A DNA stretch of 64,000 nt from Rutpela maculata (GCA_936432065.2 OW386291.2:99823823-99887822), one strand, 5' to 3'. Shown: positions 11,013-23,637, counted from the stretch's first letter. Made by a program: numbers and translations. The notes: generated from the letters alone by a model not told the origin.

Positions 11013-11833
11013 CAGGGTGTCAAAATTGTAATTTTTTTAAATTTTTTTCGCAATATCTTAACTACCTCTTGACCGATCTTCTCCCAAATTGGCAAGGAAA
11101 CATTTTTTATGCTATGAAACAATAATTTGTGTATTACATCACGCCAGCCCGTGGAGGGCGCTTCATGAGCTATACCTGATGATGAATATTTTTTCTCTTT
11201 TTTTATTACGAAACGTAGTGACACTTTTGACTAGAAAATCTCATGCAGGAGTCATTTCTACGTAAAAATGGTACACTTGATAGAACTTGATATCCGACGA
11301 GAAAACCGCCGCAGAGATCTCAAAAATTCTTTAAAAACAAACCCAATTTGAAAAGGAAAAATTGTATTTATTGAAAAATGTGCTTTGGTGACGTCATTTA
11401 CGTACAATTTCATTAGTTTGACATTTTGACAGAAATAAGACGTCACACCAAAGCACCCTTTTCAATATATACAATTTTTCCTTTTCAAATTGGGTTTGTT
11501 TTCAAAGAATTTTTGAGATCTATACAGCCGTTTTCTCGAAAACGGTTATAATTATCAAGTTCTATCAAGTGTACCTTTTTTACGTAGAAATAACTCCTGG
11601 ATGAGATTTTCTAGTCAAAAGTGCCACTACGTTTCGTAATAAAAACAAAAGAAGAAATGTTCATCATCAGGTATAGCTCATGAGGCGCCCTCCACGGGCT
11701 GGCATAATGTAATACACAAATTATTGTTTCTTAGCCTAAAAAATGTTCCTTTACCAAATTGGGAGAAGAGCGGTCAACAGACAGTTGAGATATTGCAAAA
11801 ATAAGAAAAAAAAATTACAATTTAGACACCCTG
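11013..11833. mobile_element. inner CAGGGTGTC inverted-repeat element (left copy)
   Basis: Ends CAGGGTGTC and GACACCCTG are flanked by TA on both sides and carry long inverted arms centred near 11430. The 17738-18174 MITE has the same terminal nonamer. It may be an independent insertion inside the larger foldback or the core of that element. Confidence 0.55.
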
Positions 11834-12400
11834 TATCTTTTTCCACAGGAACAATTTACTAAAGCATGTTTGGTTATATCCTCATATTTTGGTCCAAAGA
11901 ATCTACCCTTGAAATATGGCCTATTATTAATGGTCCACCCTGTATAATGCACGGCCTGCATTTTTGCTAATTGAAATATTTATTTAAAAAAAATAAGTTA
12001 CTTATTTTAAACACCATATAAATAATTTTTTTATTAATTTTGGGTGGTATGCTTCAGGTTAATATTATCCAAAAGTAAAATAAAATGTATAGAACAAGTT
12101 TGATTGTTTAAATAGTAGACTTAAAATAGGTGGCAACGCTGCTGGGCCTGACGACGTAGAGAATTCGCGATATTTTATATATAGCGGGATCAGCAAGGCG
12201 GTATTTTAATAAGGGTTTGTTAACGTTGATATAATCATGTATTTTTTTTAAGTTTGTTTTACTTTACCCCATTCAGATTCTCTGAAATTGTAATATCAAA
12301 ACTGTTGAAAGAATAAGATATATACTCCCAAAATGTTAATATTTCGGGTGGGTCTGTGGTGGCCTGGAAAGTAGCGCGGGTCTGGTAAAGATAGAAAAAC

Positions 12401-12403
<3 letters not shown>

Positions 12404-12445
<42 letters not shown>
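12404..12445. repeat. (TA)n at the centre of the 8.4-kb palindrome
   Basis: Twenty-one TA units form the symmetry centre. The flanks GAAAAACGAA and TTCGTTTTTC are exact inverses. Confidence 0.95.
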
Positions 12446-12448
<3 letters not shown>

Positions 12449-12906
12449 GTTTTTCTATCTTTACCAGACCCGCGCTACTTTCCAGGCCACCACAGACCCA
12501 CCCGAAATATTAACATTTTGGGAGTATATATCTTATTCTTTCAACAGTTTTGATATTACAATTTCAGAGAATCTGAATGGAGTAAAGTAAAACAAACTTA
12601 AAAAAAAAACATGATTATATCAACGTTAACAAACCCTTATTAAAATACCGCCTTGCTGATCCCGCTATATATAAAATATCGCGAATTCTCTACGTCGTCA
12701 GGCCCAGCAGCGTTGCCACCTATTTTAAGTCTACTATTTAAACAATCAAACTTGTTCTATACATTTTATTTTACTTTTGGATAATATTAACCTGAAGCAT
12801 ACCACCCAAAATTAATAAAAAAATTATTTATATGGTGTTTAAAATAAGTAACTTATTTTTTTTTAATAAATATTGCAATTAGCAAAAATGCAGGCCGTGC
12901 ATTATA

Positions 12907-14494
12907 CAGGGTGGACCATTAATAATAGGCCATATTTCAAGGGTAGATTCTTTGGACCAAAATATGAGGATATAACCAAACATGCTTTAGTAAATTGTTG
13001 CTGTAGAAAAAGATACAGGGTGTCTAAATTGTAATTTTTTTTTCTTATTTTTGCAATATCTCAACTGTCTGTTGACCGCTCTTCTCCCAATTTGGTAAAG
13101 GAACATTTTTTAGGCTAAGAAACAATAATTTGTGTATTACATTATGCCAGCCCGTGGAGGGCGCCTCATGAGCTATACCTGATGATGAACATTTCTTCTT
13201 TTGTTTTTATTACGAAACGTAGTGGCACTTTTGACTAGAAAATCTCATCCAGGAGTTATTTCTACGTAAAAAAGGTACACTTGATAGAACTTGATAATTA
13301 TAACCGTTTTCGAGAAAACGGCTGTATAGATCTCAAAAATTCTTTGAAAACAAACCCAATTTGAAAAGGAAAAATTGTATATATTGAAAAGGGTGCTTTG
13401 GTGTGACGTCTTATTTCTGTCAAAATGTCAAGCTAATGAAATTGTACGTAAATGACGTCACCAAAGCACATTTTTCAATAAATACAATTTTTCCTTTTCA
13501 AATTGGGTTTGTTTTTAAAGAATTTTTGAGATCTCTGCGGCGGTTTTCTCGTCGGATATCAAGTTCTATCAAGTGTACCATTTTTACGTAGAAATGACTC
13601 CTGCATGAGATTTTCTAGTCAAAAGTGTCACTACGTTTCGTAATAAAAAAAGAGAAAAAATATTCATCATCATGAAGCGCCCTCCACGGGCTGGCGTGAT
13701 GTAATACACAAATTATTGTTTCATAGCCTAAAAAATGTTTCCTTGCCAATTTGGGAGAAGATCGGTCAAGAGGTAGTTAAGATATTGCGAAAAAAATTTA
13801 AAAAAATTACAATTTTGACACCCTGTATCTTTTTCCATAGCAACAATTTACTAGAGCATGTTTGGTTATATCCTCATATTTTGGTCCAAAGAATCTACCC
13901 TTGAACTGTGGCCTATTACACAGGTTTACAAAAAAAAAAAATGTCCGACCAATGGGATCCCGCTACCGTACCCCGAAGGTTTTTAACGTCCTGAACACGA
14001 TGCCGTAGTCCGTTTTGAGCCATCACTTCAGAATTTCGAGAAAACTTAACCGAAAAGTGCTAAAAATATCTGTTTCGTTCGTGCACAAATTAATTCACTC
14101 AATATATTGGGGTGAATTTTGTTACTCGGGGGTTGTTGGGGTTGCTGATCATGAATTGAAAGTCAGAATTTAGTAATTTCTAAATCCAAGACGGTGGATC
14201 CAATATGGCAGATGCTAAAATCCAGAAATTTATCAAAATTTGAAGATTGTGGCCAAAAACTTATTAGTTGGGGGTTTTTGGGGTTACTTGAGTGAATTAA
14301 TTTGTGCATGAACGAAGGCGAAAAAGGTATTTTTAGCACATTTAGTTTAAGTTTTCTCGAAATCCTGACGTGATGGCGCAAAACGGACTACGGCATCGTG
14401 TTCAGCACGTCAAAAACCTTCGGAGTGTGGTAATGGCATCCCATTGGTCGGACATTTTCTTTTTGTAAACCTGTGTTATTAATGGTCCACCCTG
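12907..14494. mobile_element. CAGGGTGG-ended foldback element (right copy)
   Basis: Mirror copy of 10345-11942 with the same ends and TA flanks. It contains the nested CACAGG element at 13919-14475. Confidence 0.75.
13919..14475. mobile_element. nested CACAGGTTTAC foldback (right copy)
   Basis: Mirror copy of 10364-10919, flanked by TTA on both sides (13916-13918 and 14476-14478), the complement of TAA in the other arm. Confidence 0.75.
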
Positions 14495-15073
14495 TATAAT
14501 AATATAAGTTAACAAAATAACGGAAATGTCCCAAAATCATTTAAAGCAACGCTAGTTTTTTCAAAGAACATTTTCTATATTGAAAACTATACTAGATATT
14601 AAATTTTATATTTTGTTACCATTAAGTCAGTCCGAAAAATATATATCAATCATTGAAATCCTCCATTTTATTTAAAACAAATGTACGGAGTGTTCCATTA
14701 AAAAAAAAACAAAGTAAAGTTAATATCTCCGAAATTCGACTTTCAATTGTTTTTTGAAATAATGTTTGGAAAATACATGTCATTTCCCATAACTTTTATT
14801 TTTAAATTTTTTTACGTCACTTTAAGAATAACGAAGTTAAATTAGGTTCTAACATTCGCGCGACCGCCCTGTACATCCACCAGCAATAAAAAGCAGGAAC
14901 ATACTTATTTCGATAATTTATAAATTATCATATACGAAAAGTGCAACACTCGTCCCGTCGCCATTTTGAATATACATTTTCATAACGTTTTCCTTAAATA
15001 TTGTTCATATAGCCGCGAATTACGAATTCCGACACCGTATTCACCAAAGAAAATCGACAAGTTTTAAAGCAAC

Positions 15074-16070
15074 CAAACGTTCATAAATTCCTGGTGCGTC
15101 CAAAGTTATGTGTATTTTCTGACGCGCTTGCACTGATTTTCTATTTATCTGCTTAATTTACCTTGTACTAGTAATCGAATGGGATCTTTAAAAATACTAG
15201 CTTATTTGAAATAAAATTCTTAAAAAACAGACCTGTCCGATATGTATGGGTCAATCCGCCATCTTGGAAAAAATACCAAAAATGGTTGAAAAAATCAAAA
15301 TTGAGTCTATTCGAAACTTGGCAAAAATAAAACTTAACAATGGTCAAATATAATGCACAAAATCTGAATGCTGTAAGTTAAATAGAACGGTCAAAGATGG
15401 CGGACCAAGTAAAAAAAAAATTAATTCTTCGTCAAGTATCAAGGAGGCGTTGTGCGTCACTTTTTTTCTTCTATTGTAGGATTTTTTAGGTACTTTAAGA
15501 GGATAAAGTTCAATTTTTTTTATTTTCGAACGTTCATTTTTTACAATTTTCAAAAATGCATTTTCTTTGACCCTCCTATTTTTCACCCAATTTTTTGGTT
15601 TACTATGCGTATGCTTAATAAATTTCCTTTTCACACATGCACATTTTTTAAATAAAAAAAAAATGAAATTTATCCACTTAAAGGTACCTAAAAGTACCTA
15701 CAATCGAACAAAAAAAAAAAAAGAAAAGAAAGGTGACGCACAATGTCTCCTTGATACTTGACAAAGAATTAAAAATTTTAATTTGTCCGCCATCTTTGAC
15801 CATAGATGAGTTTCATTTTTGCCAAAACTGGTGAAATTACTCCTTCTTATCGAAAAGATATTCAATTTTGATTTTTTTTGGCCATTTTTTGTTTTGTATT
15901 TTTTTTCTATACAAACCGGACAGGTCTATATTTTGTAAGAATTTTATTTCAAATAAGCCAGTATTTTTAAAATTCCCATTCGATTTCTAGTACAAGATAT
16001 AAGCAGATAAGTAAAAAATTCGTGAAAGCGCGTCAAAAATTGCATATTAACTTTTGACGCGCCGGGAATT
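15074..16070. mobile_element. foldback element nested in the right palindrome arm
   Basis: Mirror copy of the foldback at 8750-9746, recognisable by the inverted GACCTGTCCG and GTCCGCCATC blocks. It is non-coding. Confidence 0.7.
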
Positions 16071-16604
16071 TTTGGGCGCAAATATGTTTTTCGTAATCAG
16101 GTCATACCATAAGAATCAGTGGTAAAATTTCTAGTAAAATGTTGTGGCCGAAAATAATAAATTCTACTGTACTGCATCAATAGATAAAATATCTGAGTTG
16201 TACTTTTGTATTAATTCATATAACTAACCTAAAAATAGTTTCTTATTCAAATAAATTATACAAAACTAAATTTTCATAGTTTACCTACTTCCTTGGACCC
16301 GATAGAGTGTTGCCAGATTTCGGGTCTGTAGAAGTCAGCACAACATCTTGCCAGTCCCAGATTTTATATACAATATACAGTATTGACGTTCACGCCCCCT
16401 ACCCAGTTGGGTCTGGAACTAAAACTGTACATACAAAACTGTTTTAACAGACCCTCTTAAAATTTCGTCCCCACTATCTACTCATCCTTTTCTACCAGAA
16501 AATAAGGGAAAACGTTGACAGGCCCGCGGCAGGGTCTGGGAACGTCGATTTTGGTCTGGGAACGTCGGTATAATATAACGAAATTGGTCTGTATAAGCGG
16601 AAAT

Positions 16605-16609
<5 letters not shown>

Positions 16610-16659
<50 letters not shown>
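16610..16659. repeat. (TA)n at the outer right edge of the palindrome
   Basis: About 25 TA units separate the right arm from a third, truncated copy of the unit. Confidence 0.95.
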
Positions 16660-16662
<3 letters not shown>

Positions 16663-16754
16663 GTTTTTCTATCTTTACCAGACCCGCGCTACTTTCCAGG
16701 CCACCACAGACCCACCCGAAATATTAACATTTTGGGAGTATATATCTTATTCTT
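16660..16754 (+). repeat. truncated third copy of the palindrome unit
   Basis: These ~94 bp repeat 12447-12540 essentially exactly (TCGTTTTTCTATC to TTATTCTT) and then break off into another TA run at about 16755-16771. It is in direct orientation with the right arm, so the (TA)n plus unit start is repeated in tandem. Confidence 0.85.
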
Positions 16755-16875
16755 ATATATATATATATATTTAAAACTGAACGTTCAGGCACCAGATTCA
16801 CATGTATATGGATGGAGTGGCACCTATATATACGTTCTGGCACCAGATCGAGGTGCCAGAACGTTTTATCGCATA
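16755..16875. repeat. (TA)n plus GGCACC-rich module
   Basis: A short TA run is followed by a segment with repeated GGCACC motifs (GTTCAGGCACC, GTGGCACC, CGTTCTGGCACC) and an inverted pair CGTTCTGGCACC / GGTGCCAGAACG near 16829-16865. A related segment in inverse orientation abuts the (TA)n at 34442. Confidence 0.6.
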
Positions 16876-17735
16876 TTTGAACGTCTGAACACCATAACAT
16901 CCTTCCCACAAAATTTCAAGATGGAGCTACTTGGTCGATTTTTCTATAAAAACTGGATTTTGGTTCAACCGTATAATCTGCAGAGGGCGCGCCAACCACT
17001 GATGTCTAACCGTACTTAGTGGCACCATGCATTTGCGCTCGATTCCCGATATTTAAAATGACTTTCTGGCACCTCAGGGTTTCTACGGCTAGTGAATTTT
17101 AAATCATATTATAGATGGAAGAAAATCCGATAAATTTTTCGGGTACCTAAGTAGTTTAAATTAAATCTAATTTGAAAGAAATTAAGAAAACATTCAATTA
17201 CTTACGGAACTACATCTCGACGTCGTTCTAAGCATTTGATGTCCAGGACAGGAGATATAGTATAAAAAAAGTTACGTTTTCGTTACAACTTTGCAACTTT
17301 TTTTTAAACAATAAAACTATCATTAAAATCGGAAAAACGGTTAAGAAATACATTAGCTTCAAAACATGACAAATTTTGAATGATGCGATCATTTTGTCCG
17401 TGGGTATATTATATAAGACATTACACAGAATATTAAAAATTGTAAAGAAATCACAGTACATTACATTTATGGTACATGCGACAATGCCCTCTAATCATCG
17501 TTTTCTTAATGCCTTTGTCGACAAAGTAACCGTAGTTTACATTATTTCTCGTTTTGAAATCTACAGACCCCTTTATCGTATTATAACTCTGTGAACTGCC
17601 TATTGAGGTCAAATTCCTGGGCAGGTAAAAAATATGTGATGACTTCTCTTAATTTATATCTAATATTAGCTGATTTATTTACTTATTGTTTTTAATATAA
17701 TTAAAAATCTTTAGCTGTACTTTCTTCATATTCTA
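16876..17735. other. unassigned AT-rich sequence
   Basis: No gene, known repeat or clear structure is visible here. Short ORFs lack motifs. Confidence 0.6.
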
Positions 17736-17737
17736 TA

Positions 17738-18174
17738 CAGGGTGTCAGAAAATATCGGTAACAAACTTCTGGCACAAATTATATCCGAAAAAATTTGAAA
17801 AAAAGTGCCGCAATGTCCGCAAATGCTTCCTAATTGAGCTACAGCGCTGATTAAAAATATTAAAAAAGGTCATCTTTCATTTTAATCGAAAAACTAACCG
17901 CTTGTGAGAAAAATCGTGTAAATGAGAAAACACGATGTGCTTCAAGTTTTCACGTAACAATTAAGTCAAGTAGTTTATAAGCTCATTGTTAATTAATTTT
18001 CATTGCCATTATTTAATTTAAAAAAAAATGAAAATAGCAGAATACCAGTTTTTGGCTTCAATCTTCAAAGGGCTTTGAGTCCATAAGGAAGCATTAGCTG
18101 ACATATTTATATAAATTTTCTTTCATATTTTTGCATGTAGAATCGGCACCAGACCGGTATTACCGGACACCCTG
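17738..18174. mobile_element. MITE with CAGGGTGTC ends and TA duplication
   Basis: A 437-bp non-coding element with ends CAGGGTGTCAG and GGACACCCTG, flanked by TA (17736-17737 and 18175-18176). This fits a Tc1/mariner-type MITE. The same terminal nonamer is present inside the palindrome arms. Confidence 0.7.
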
Positions 18175-18937
18175 TATAGCCGAACAACGAGACCACTGAA
18201 TTCGACACATGCTATGTAACTCTCAAACACACAAAAACAGACAGTTAACTCTTATTAACACACACACACACACACACCCACCCACACATACCACATTACA
18301 TATTTTTGAGGTCGTGCTTTGATTGGGAATTGGCAAATTTTCGCATTTTTTATGTTGAAACTCCTCTATATCTTTCATTCATAATAGTAAAAACTTGATA
18401 TTTTAGTATTACTATTTAATATTATTTTAGGATTACCTTTCTTTTTCCCATGGTGTATGCAAAAAGTATATTTGTCTTGAAAATATGACTGAATAATAAA
18501 TTAATATTAATGGAAGCGTTATCACTTTGTGTAATTTACAGCGGAAAATGTGATCGAATTAACTTTTTTATTTTTCAAAATAACTGCATACTGTAACCGA
18601 GTATCTATAATGGAATGAGTAAATATTTTATTTGTAGTGTTTTTATATATACTGTATATAAAATTCGTGTTTTTTCGCAGTTTTTAAACATCTCTAGTTA
18701 TATAGAATAATAAACTAAAATAAATAAAAACTAGAATGTCCGTTATGAAATTGAGAAGAAAACTCGATAAGCCCGAACTTTTTGTCAATATGTTAAGTTG
18801 CAAAAAATTTAAACAAGATAATTCTTTAACAATTGATTATAACTTACGTAATAATGCATATATTTTTACTCTCTCCTACTCCAATATATTTCTAACCTAA
18901 ATAAATCATCCTGTCAAAATTTAAATCCAAAAAATAA
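18175..18937. other. unassigned AT-rich sequence with short (CA)n
   Basis: It contains a CA microsatellite at about 18257-18278. Nothing else is recognised. Confidence 0.6.
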
Positions 18938-21245
18938 CACCGGCACACACTCGAGTTCGAGAAGGCAGGCCCTATGTAATATGTATTCCCATGAATTTTA
19001 ACCTGCTGAACACGAATTCGATGTCCGTTTTGCCCGATTGGCTCTTGTATTTTCCTAACCTCAAAAAAACCTTAAAAATACCCGAAAAACCTCAAACAAG
19101 TAAATAAAAGGCTTAAATGAGCTGACCACCATTTCCGTGCATATCATGGGGCACTGAGAGCGAATCTGAGGTAAGAGTTGGCCGATCAGTTAGAAATTTT
19201 AACATAATCTCAAAAAAACACCTAAAAAATGCCCGAAAAATTCCAAACAAGTAAACAAAAAGCTTACATGAACTGATCACTATATCTATACGTAATTTGG
19301 GGCACTGAAACCGAATCGGTCAGAATTTATGCGCGACGATCGAATATCTTGTAAAATCCTTATTTAGGATGAAAACGTATCCAAAAATCACTGAATCATA
19401 GCCCGAAATTGACTTTGCTCTACATAATATCTGAACATATAATTTCCGACGTATTTGCAACGTGCTGAACACAATACAGAAGTCAGAATTAAAGCGCAAT
19501 CTGCAAACTTCATAGAGAAATATCACTTCAGCATAAACTCTCATCAACCCTAGTGAGCGGAGATGGGTAACTTTTAAATTTTCAAGTATCCTAAGGAAAA
19601 TATTACTGAACAATGAAATTTTTCAAAGTTTGCTCTATTGAGAGAGGAATATCGTTTGGACTTAACATTTACCTACACCCTCCCTTGATGATTTTTTACT
19701 TTTTTTTTCTTAGAGCTGTTCTAAACATATGTATAGTTTTCTTTATTCTGTTTGTTTGTCATATGCCATTTGTTTCTTTTTCTATTCTTGCGACTAGGAC
19801 CCCTCCACGTGGTGACGGCGGGCAAAGATTTATTTCGACTAAGTTCCTAGGTAAAAAAATGCCTTCATGGCAGAAGCAGAGACACAGTTTACGATGCAGG
19901 GGAGGGAAACCCCAGTATCGGCGGCAGGTCAGGTTGAGAAAGCGGGACTGCGGGCGTCATCATGCAACCTAGTGTAGTAAGAAACTTGCCTTCCTATGAG
20001 TATAGGGCTACAAAAAATTTTGCACAACTGTGTAAATAATGTGAATTCCTTCTGTTTTGTTTGTAGTAAAATCGAGGGTCCGAAAAATCGAAAAAAAATC
20101 AGCGATAAAATAAAAAATATTTATCTAAAATCTATATATGATAGGTTTAAGTATATTCATCAAGTGTTCTTTTCCTTGTGTAAAATATTTTCCAAAGTCT
20201 TTTTCTCTTTTTCTGTATGAGCTAGAACGAACATCACTTCATACTAAATTGTCTTTTTTCATAATCGCCGCAAAATATTCTTCCCTACCATTAGATAGAC
20301 CAAGATTTCTAACAACATTATTAAGTTTATCATTTCACCAAATATTGGGAGTTTTAATTCTTATCGAACACTCATATTCACTGTCATCTTCTTGACTTTC
20401 GGAACAATCAGTTTCCATTAACCCTTTTTTAGCATTAATTCCGGAAACATTTGTATTACTAAAAAATAACACTCTTCACGGATTCCAGGCTCCTTCGATA
20501 TCATTGGATTTTTATATTTTACTTTTTAACGTTCTTTCTATTTGTCCAACATCTTATAACATATGATGCAAGGTATCATGGAAAACCTTTATCCACTATT
20601 TCCATACTATAACATTTTAGATAAATATTTTTTATTTTATCGTCGAATTTACTAAAAACAAGGCAAGAATTTTACACAAAGAACTTTAAACCGACAACTC
20701 TAGATGTAACATATTCTGAGACAGGAACTTTACACAAAGAACTCTGAACCAGGAACTCTAAATCTTAATAGTTCTTGCCTTAGGAACTTAACAGTCTTGT
20801 CTTAATTTATAATAGGTTTAAGTTTTTGGTTTAAAGTTCTTGTCTCAGGTTATGTTGGGTTAACAATTCTTAGTTTAAAGTTCTTGGTTTAAAGCTCTTA
20901 GCTCTTGACTTAGGTTATGTTAGTTTTAAAGTTCTTGGTTTAAGCTTTTAATTTATTTGTTTTGGATTTTTTGGCATTTTTTGAGGTTATGTTAAAATTC
21001 CCAACTGATCTGCTAATTCCGACCTCATATTCAGTTTCAGCGCCCCAAATTACGTATAGATATAGTGATCAGCTCATTTAAGCTTTTTATTTACTCGTTT
21101 TGGGCATTTTTAAGGTGTTTTTTGAGGTCAGCACAAATGCAAGAGCCAATCGGGCAAAACGGACATCAGATTCGTATTCAGCGGGTCAAAATGCATGGGA
21201 ATACATAGGCCTTCTTGCATTCGACTTTTTTTGTGTGTGCCTGTG
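18938..21245. mobile_element. 2.3-kb foldback element with CACMGGCACACAC ends, TAA target
   Basis: Ends CACCGGCACACAC and GTGTGTGCCTGTG are flanked by TAA (18935-18937 and 21246-21248). Long inverted arms match, such as CCAATCGGGCAAAACGG at 21150 against CCGTTTTGCCCGATTGG near 19023, and the ATACGTAATTTGGGGC pair. The CTGAACACGA...GTCCGTTTTG block also occurs in the nested CACAGG element, so both belong to one family. The middle (about 19330-20990) holds a GC-richer stretch (19790-19972) and a run of GTTCTTGGTTTAA-type repeats (20660-20950). No convincing transposase is seen. Confidence 0.75.
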
Positions 21246-21296
21246 TAATGAACAAAAGAATAATAAAGTAGTAAATTAAATCGTCAATTGTTCAAG

Positions 21297-22355
21297 TAGT
21301 CCATGTAAAACGCGGGGTTTGACGCTCGGAATGCCCCCATCATCGGAACTACTTTTATTTCATGTTTTTTGGGTCTCTGATCACGAAAATCAGTCCCACG
21401 GCTCTAAAGATAGTGCATTACCCCTAAAAATGCCAAAAACCACCCCTTTTGGGAATAATACTGTAAAATAATGTTATGAATGTGCTAACTGTAATGACAT
21501 TTTGCCAGTTCAGTAAGTTCATCTAAAGTAAGGATAAATTTTATGCTGAGGGCTAACCAGAGGGGGTGAAAATACCCCTAAATTGACGTAAAATGGAAAA
21601 ATGATTGAATTTTTTTTATTCACTTTTTTATTTAAATTTAGATAAATGGGGATTGTATAATGAAGAAAATTTTTTTCCAACTCTTCAGGAGTGAAAACTG
21701 GAAAAATGATTGAATTCTTTTTATTCACTTTTTGATTTAAATTTAGGTGAATGGGGATTGTCTAATGAAGAAAATTTTTTCCAACCCATCAGGGGTGAAA
21801 ACTACCCCTGTATCGCCTTTAAATTGAACTAACGCTTAGACATTAAGTAGATATGTATACTTTTCAGTTTGCTTGTAATTTCTGATAAACTTCCGTCGAA
21901 AAAAATATCACAAAACTTTTTCACCCCTAAGCGTTAGTTCAATTTAAAGGCGATACAGGGGTAGTTTTCACCCCTGACGGGTTGGAAAAAAATTTTCTTC
22001 ATTATAAAATCCCCATTCATCTAAATTTAAATCAAAAAGTGAATAAAAAAAAAATTCAATCATTTTTCCATTTTACGTCAATTTAGGGGAAGTTTCACCC
22101 CCTCTATAAAATTTGTCCTTAATTTAGATGAACATACTGAACTGGCAAAATATCATTACAATTAGCACATTCATAACATTATTTTACAGTATTATTCCCA
22201 AAAGGGGTGGTTTTTGGCATTTTTAGAGGTGACGCACTATTTTTAGAGCCGCGGGACCCCGATTTTCGTGATCAGCGACCCAAAAAACATGGGGTAAAAG
22301 TAGTCCCGATGAGGGGGACATTCCGAGCGTCAAACTCCGCGTTTTACATAGACTA
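21297..22355. mobile_element. 1.06-kb foldback element
   Basis: The two halves are inverted copies (about 90% by eye). Outer edges are TAGTCCATGTAAAACGCGG and CCGCGTTTTACATAGACTA, and the inner ends are TTTAAATTGAACTAACGCTTA and its inverse. The loop is about 60 bp near 21850-21905. AAG flanks both ends (21294-21296, 22356-22358) and may be a 3-bp duplication. It is non-coding; short ORFs on it are by-products of AT-rich repeats. Confidence 0.75.
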
Positions 22356-22358
22356 AAG

Positions 22359-23630
22359 TGGACGAGTCGTAGAAAAACAACATATATTTCTTTCAGAATG
22401 TAGATTTTTTTCATGTAATTTTCAGTGGTATTGAAAAAACTGTATTTTAAATAAATGCATATTTTCGCGCAAACAAAATCTTTTATCTCTGTTCCCAATG
22501 GGCATAGAAAAAAAAACAGATTTTTTAAATTGTTTCTTTTTTGTATATTTTTTATGCATAATAATAAATTTAATTTTCGAATAGAGTTTTGATTTGTTCA
22601 AAAAAGATAATTTAAAGAAAAGCAAGAAATGACTTTAAATATTTCAAAAAACAATGTAGGTTATTAAGCCTAATAAAAAGTACATGAAAAAACCTTTATT
22701 GTAAAAAAAAAGATGTACGACTTGATGCATTTACAATCGACTATTCAATTTTCGACAGCTATTTTTTTTAGGCGTTCGCCTTAATATTATGCCATGATGA
22801 TTTGCTCAACTAGAAGCGTTATTTCCTAAAATTTCGTTGAAATGTATGTATTATTACTTAAGTCACCGTCAATTATTTAAAGGCTATCGATTTTAATTGT
22901 CTTAATTTTTTCGACAAATCGACGAGAAGGGTTCGGCACATCTGGTTTTCATCGCAATTTCATAATAAACACTCTCGTTTGTTGTTTATTGTGATATGAC
23001 CTATACAACCAGAGGTAGCTAAGAAAAAAGACGAAATACTCTACTTTAAACATTGTTTTGTTTACTCAAATACCGTCCGGAACTTAGATTGAATCAAAAA
23101 CTTTTTGTTGCACCAAATAAATTCCATAGGTTTTTATGTAGATAAAAGGCGCTTAAATAAAATTAGGTTGTATGGCATCGTTATCGACCTTAATTTAACC
23201 TTTTATTACACTGTAATAATTAACTAAGTTTTTAAAGTTATTTGAATGTATTTTAATTTGTATGCATAATTTCACATTCGTCTAATAGTCTCTTTTTTGT
23301 ATTGTTTTGAGGAAATGCTTGCCCTGTATGACTGATATGCTTTAATTTCTTACAAATGTTCGAAATTTGAAATAAAAATTTTCAGTCTAACTACAGTCAT
23401 CATGTTTAATATGTATTAGCATTCGGTAGCACACGAATGCAACTTTCATTATTAAAAACACCTCAATAGCATTTTGAAGTTAAATTAATAGATCCTTCAA
23501 TCTACGTAAAAGTACTTTCGAACCTTATAGACACACTATATTATATAGTTTTGATATCCTATATATCTTGATATTTTTGTATAGTAATATTTTGCTCTAC
23601 AATTATAATAAACACAGTTTATGTAAAACC
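22359..23630. other. unassigned AT-rich sequence
   Basis: Nothing recognisable was found beyond short ORFs without motifs. Confidence 0.55.
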
Positions 23631-23637
23631 TGATCAT

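Larger units (their letters stand above)
10345..11942. mobile_element. foldback element with CAGGGTGG ends, TA target (left copy)
   Basis: Ends are CAGGGTGGACCATTAATA and its inverse TATTAATGGTCCACCCTG, flanked by TA on both sides, as in mariner-type insertions. About 100 bp of matching arm follows on each side. The element hosts another foldback (10364-10919) and an inner CAGGGTGTC pair (11013-11833). It is non-coding. Confidence 0.75.
8211..12403 (-). repeat. left arm of 8.4-kb palindrome
   Basis: This 4.19-kb arm is the reverse complement of 12446-16609. Matching holds from the outer edge (TTGTATTTCCGC at 8211 against GCGGAAATACAA ending at 16609) to the (TA)n centre. The arms differ by point changes and small indels, for example about 16 bp near 11170 that is missing from the right arm near 13672. 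No coding sequence is recognised; short ORFs inside recur as mirror copies and lack motifs. The outer ~320 bp (GGCAACACT, GGGTCTG motifs) and the inner ~280 bp recur elsewhere in the window beside other (TA)n tracts. Confidence 0.9.
12446..16609 (+). repeat. right arm of 8.4-kb palindrome
   Basis: This is the mirror of 8211-12403 and is 29 bp shorter through small indels. It carries mirror copies of the nested foldbacks. Because those nested insertions are shared, the arms were duplicated after the insertions, or the composite unit moved as a whole. No gene is recognised. Confidence 0.9.

Noticed and set aside
10934..11446. 96- and 62-codon ORFs in the palindrome arms, mirrored at 13403-13904
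   Set aside because: They lie in the arms of non-coding foldbacks, change length with a small indel between arms, and show no motif; mirror repetition explains their recurrence.
19613..19972. 119-codon ORF inside the 2.3-kb foldback
   Set aside because: It has a hydrophobic AT-rich first half and an Arg-rich second half from a GC-rich patch, with no family or domain visible. It is noted as possible captured sequence but not supported as a gene.
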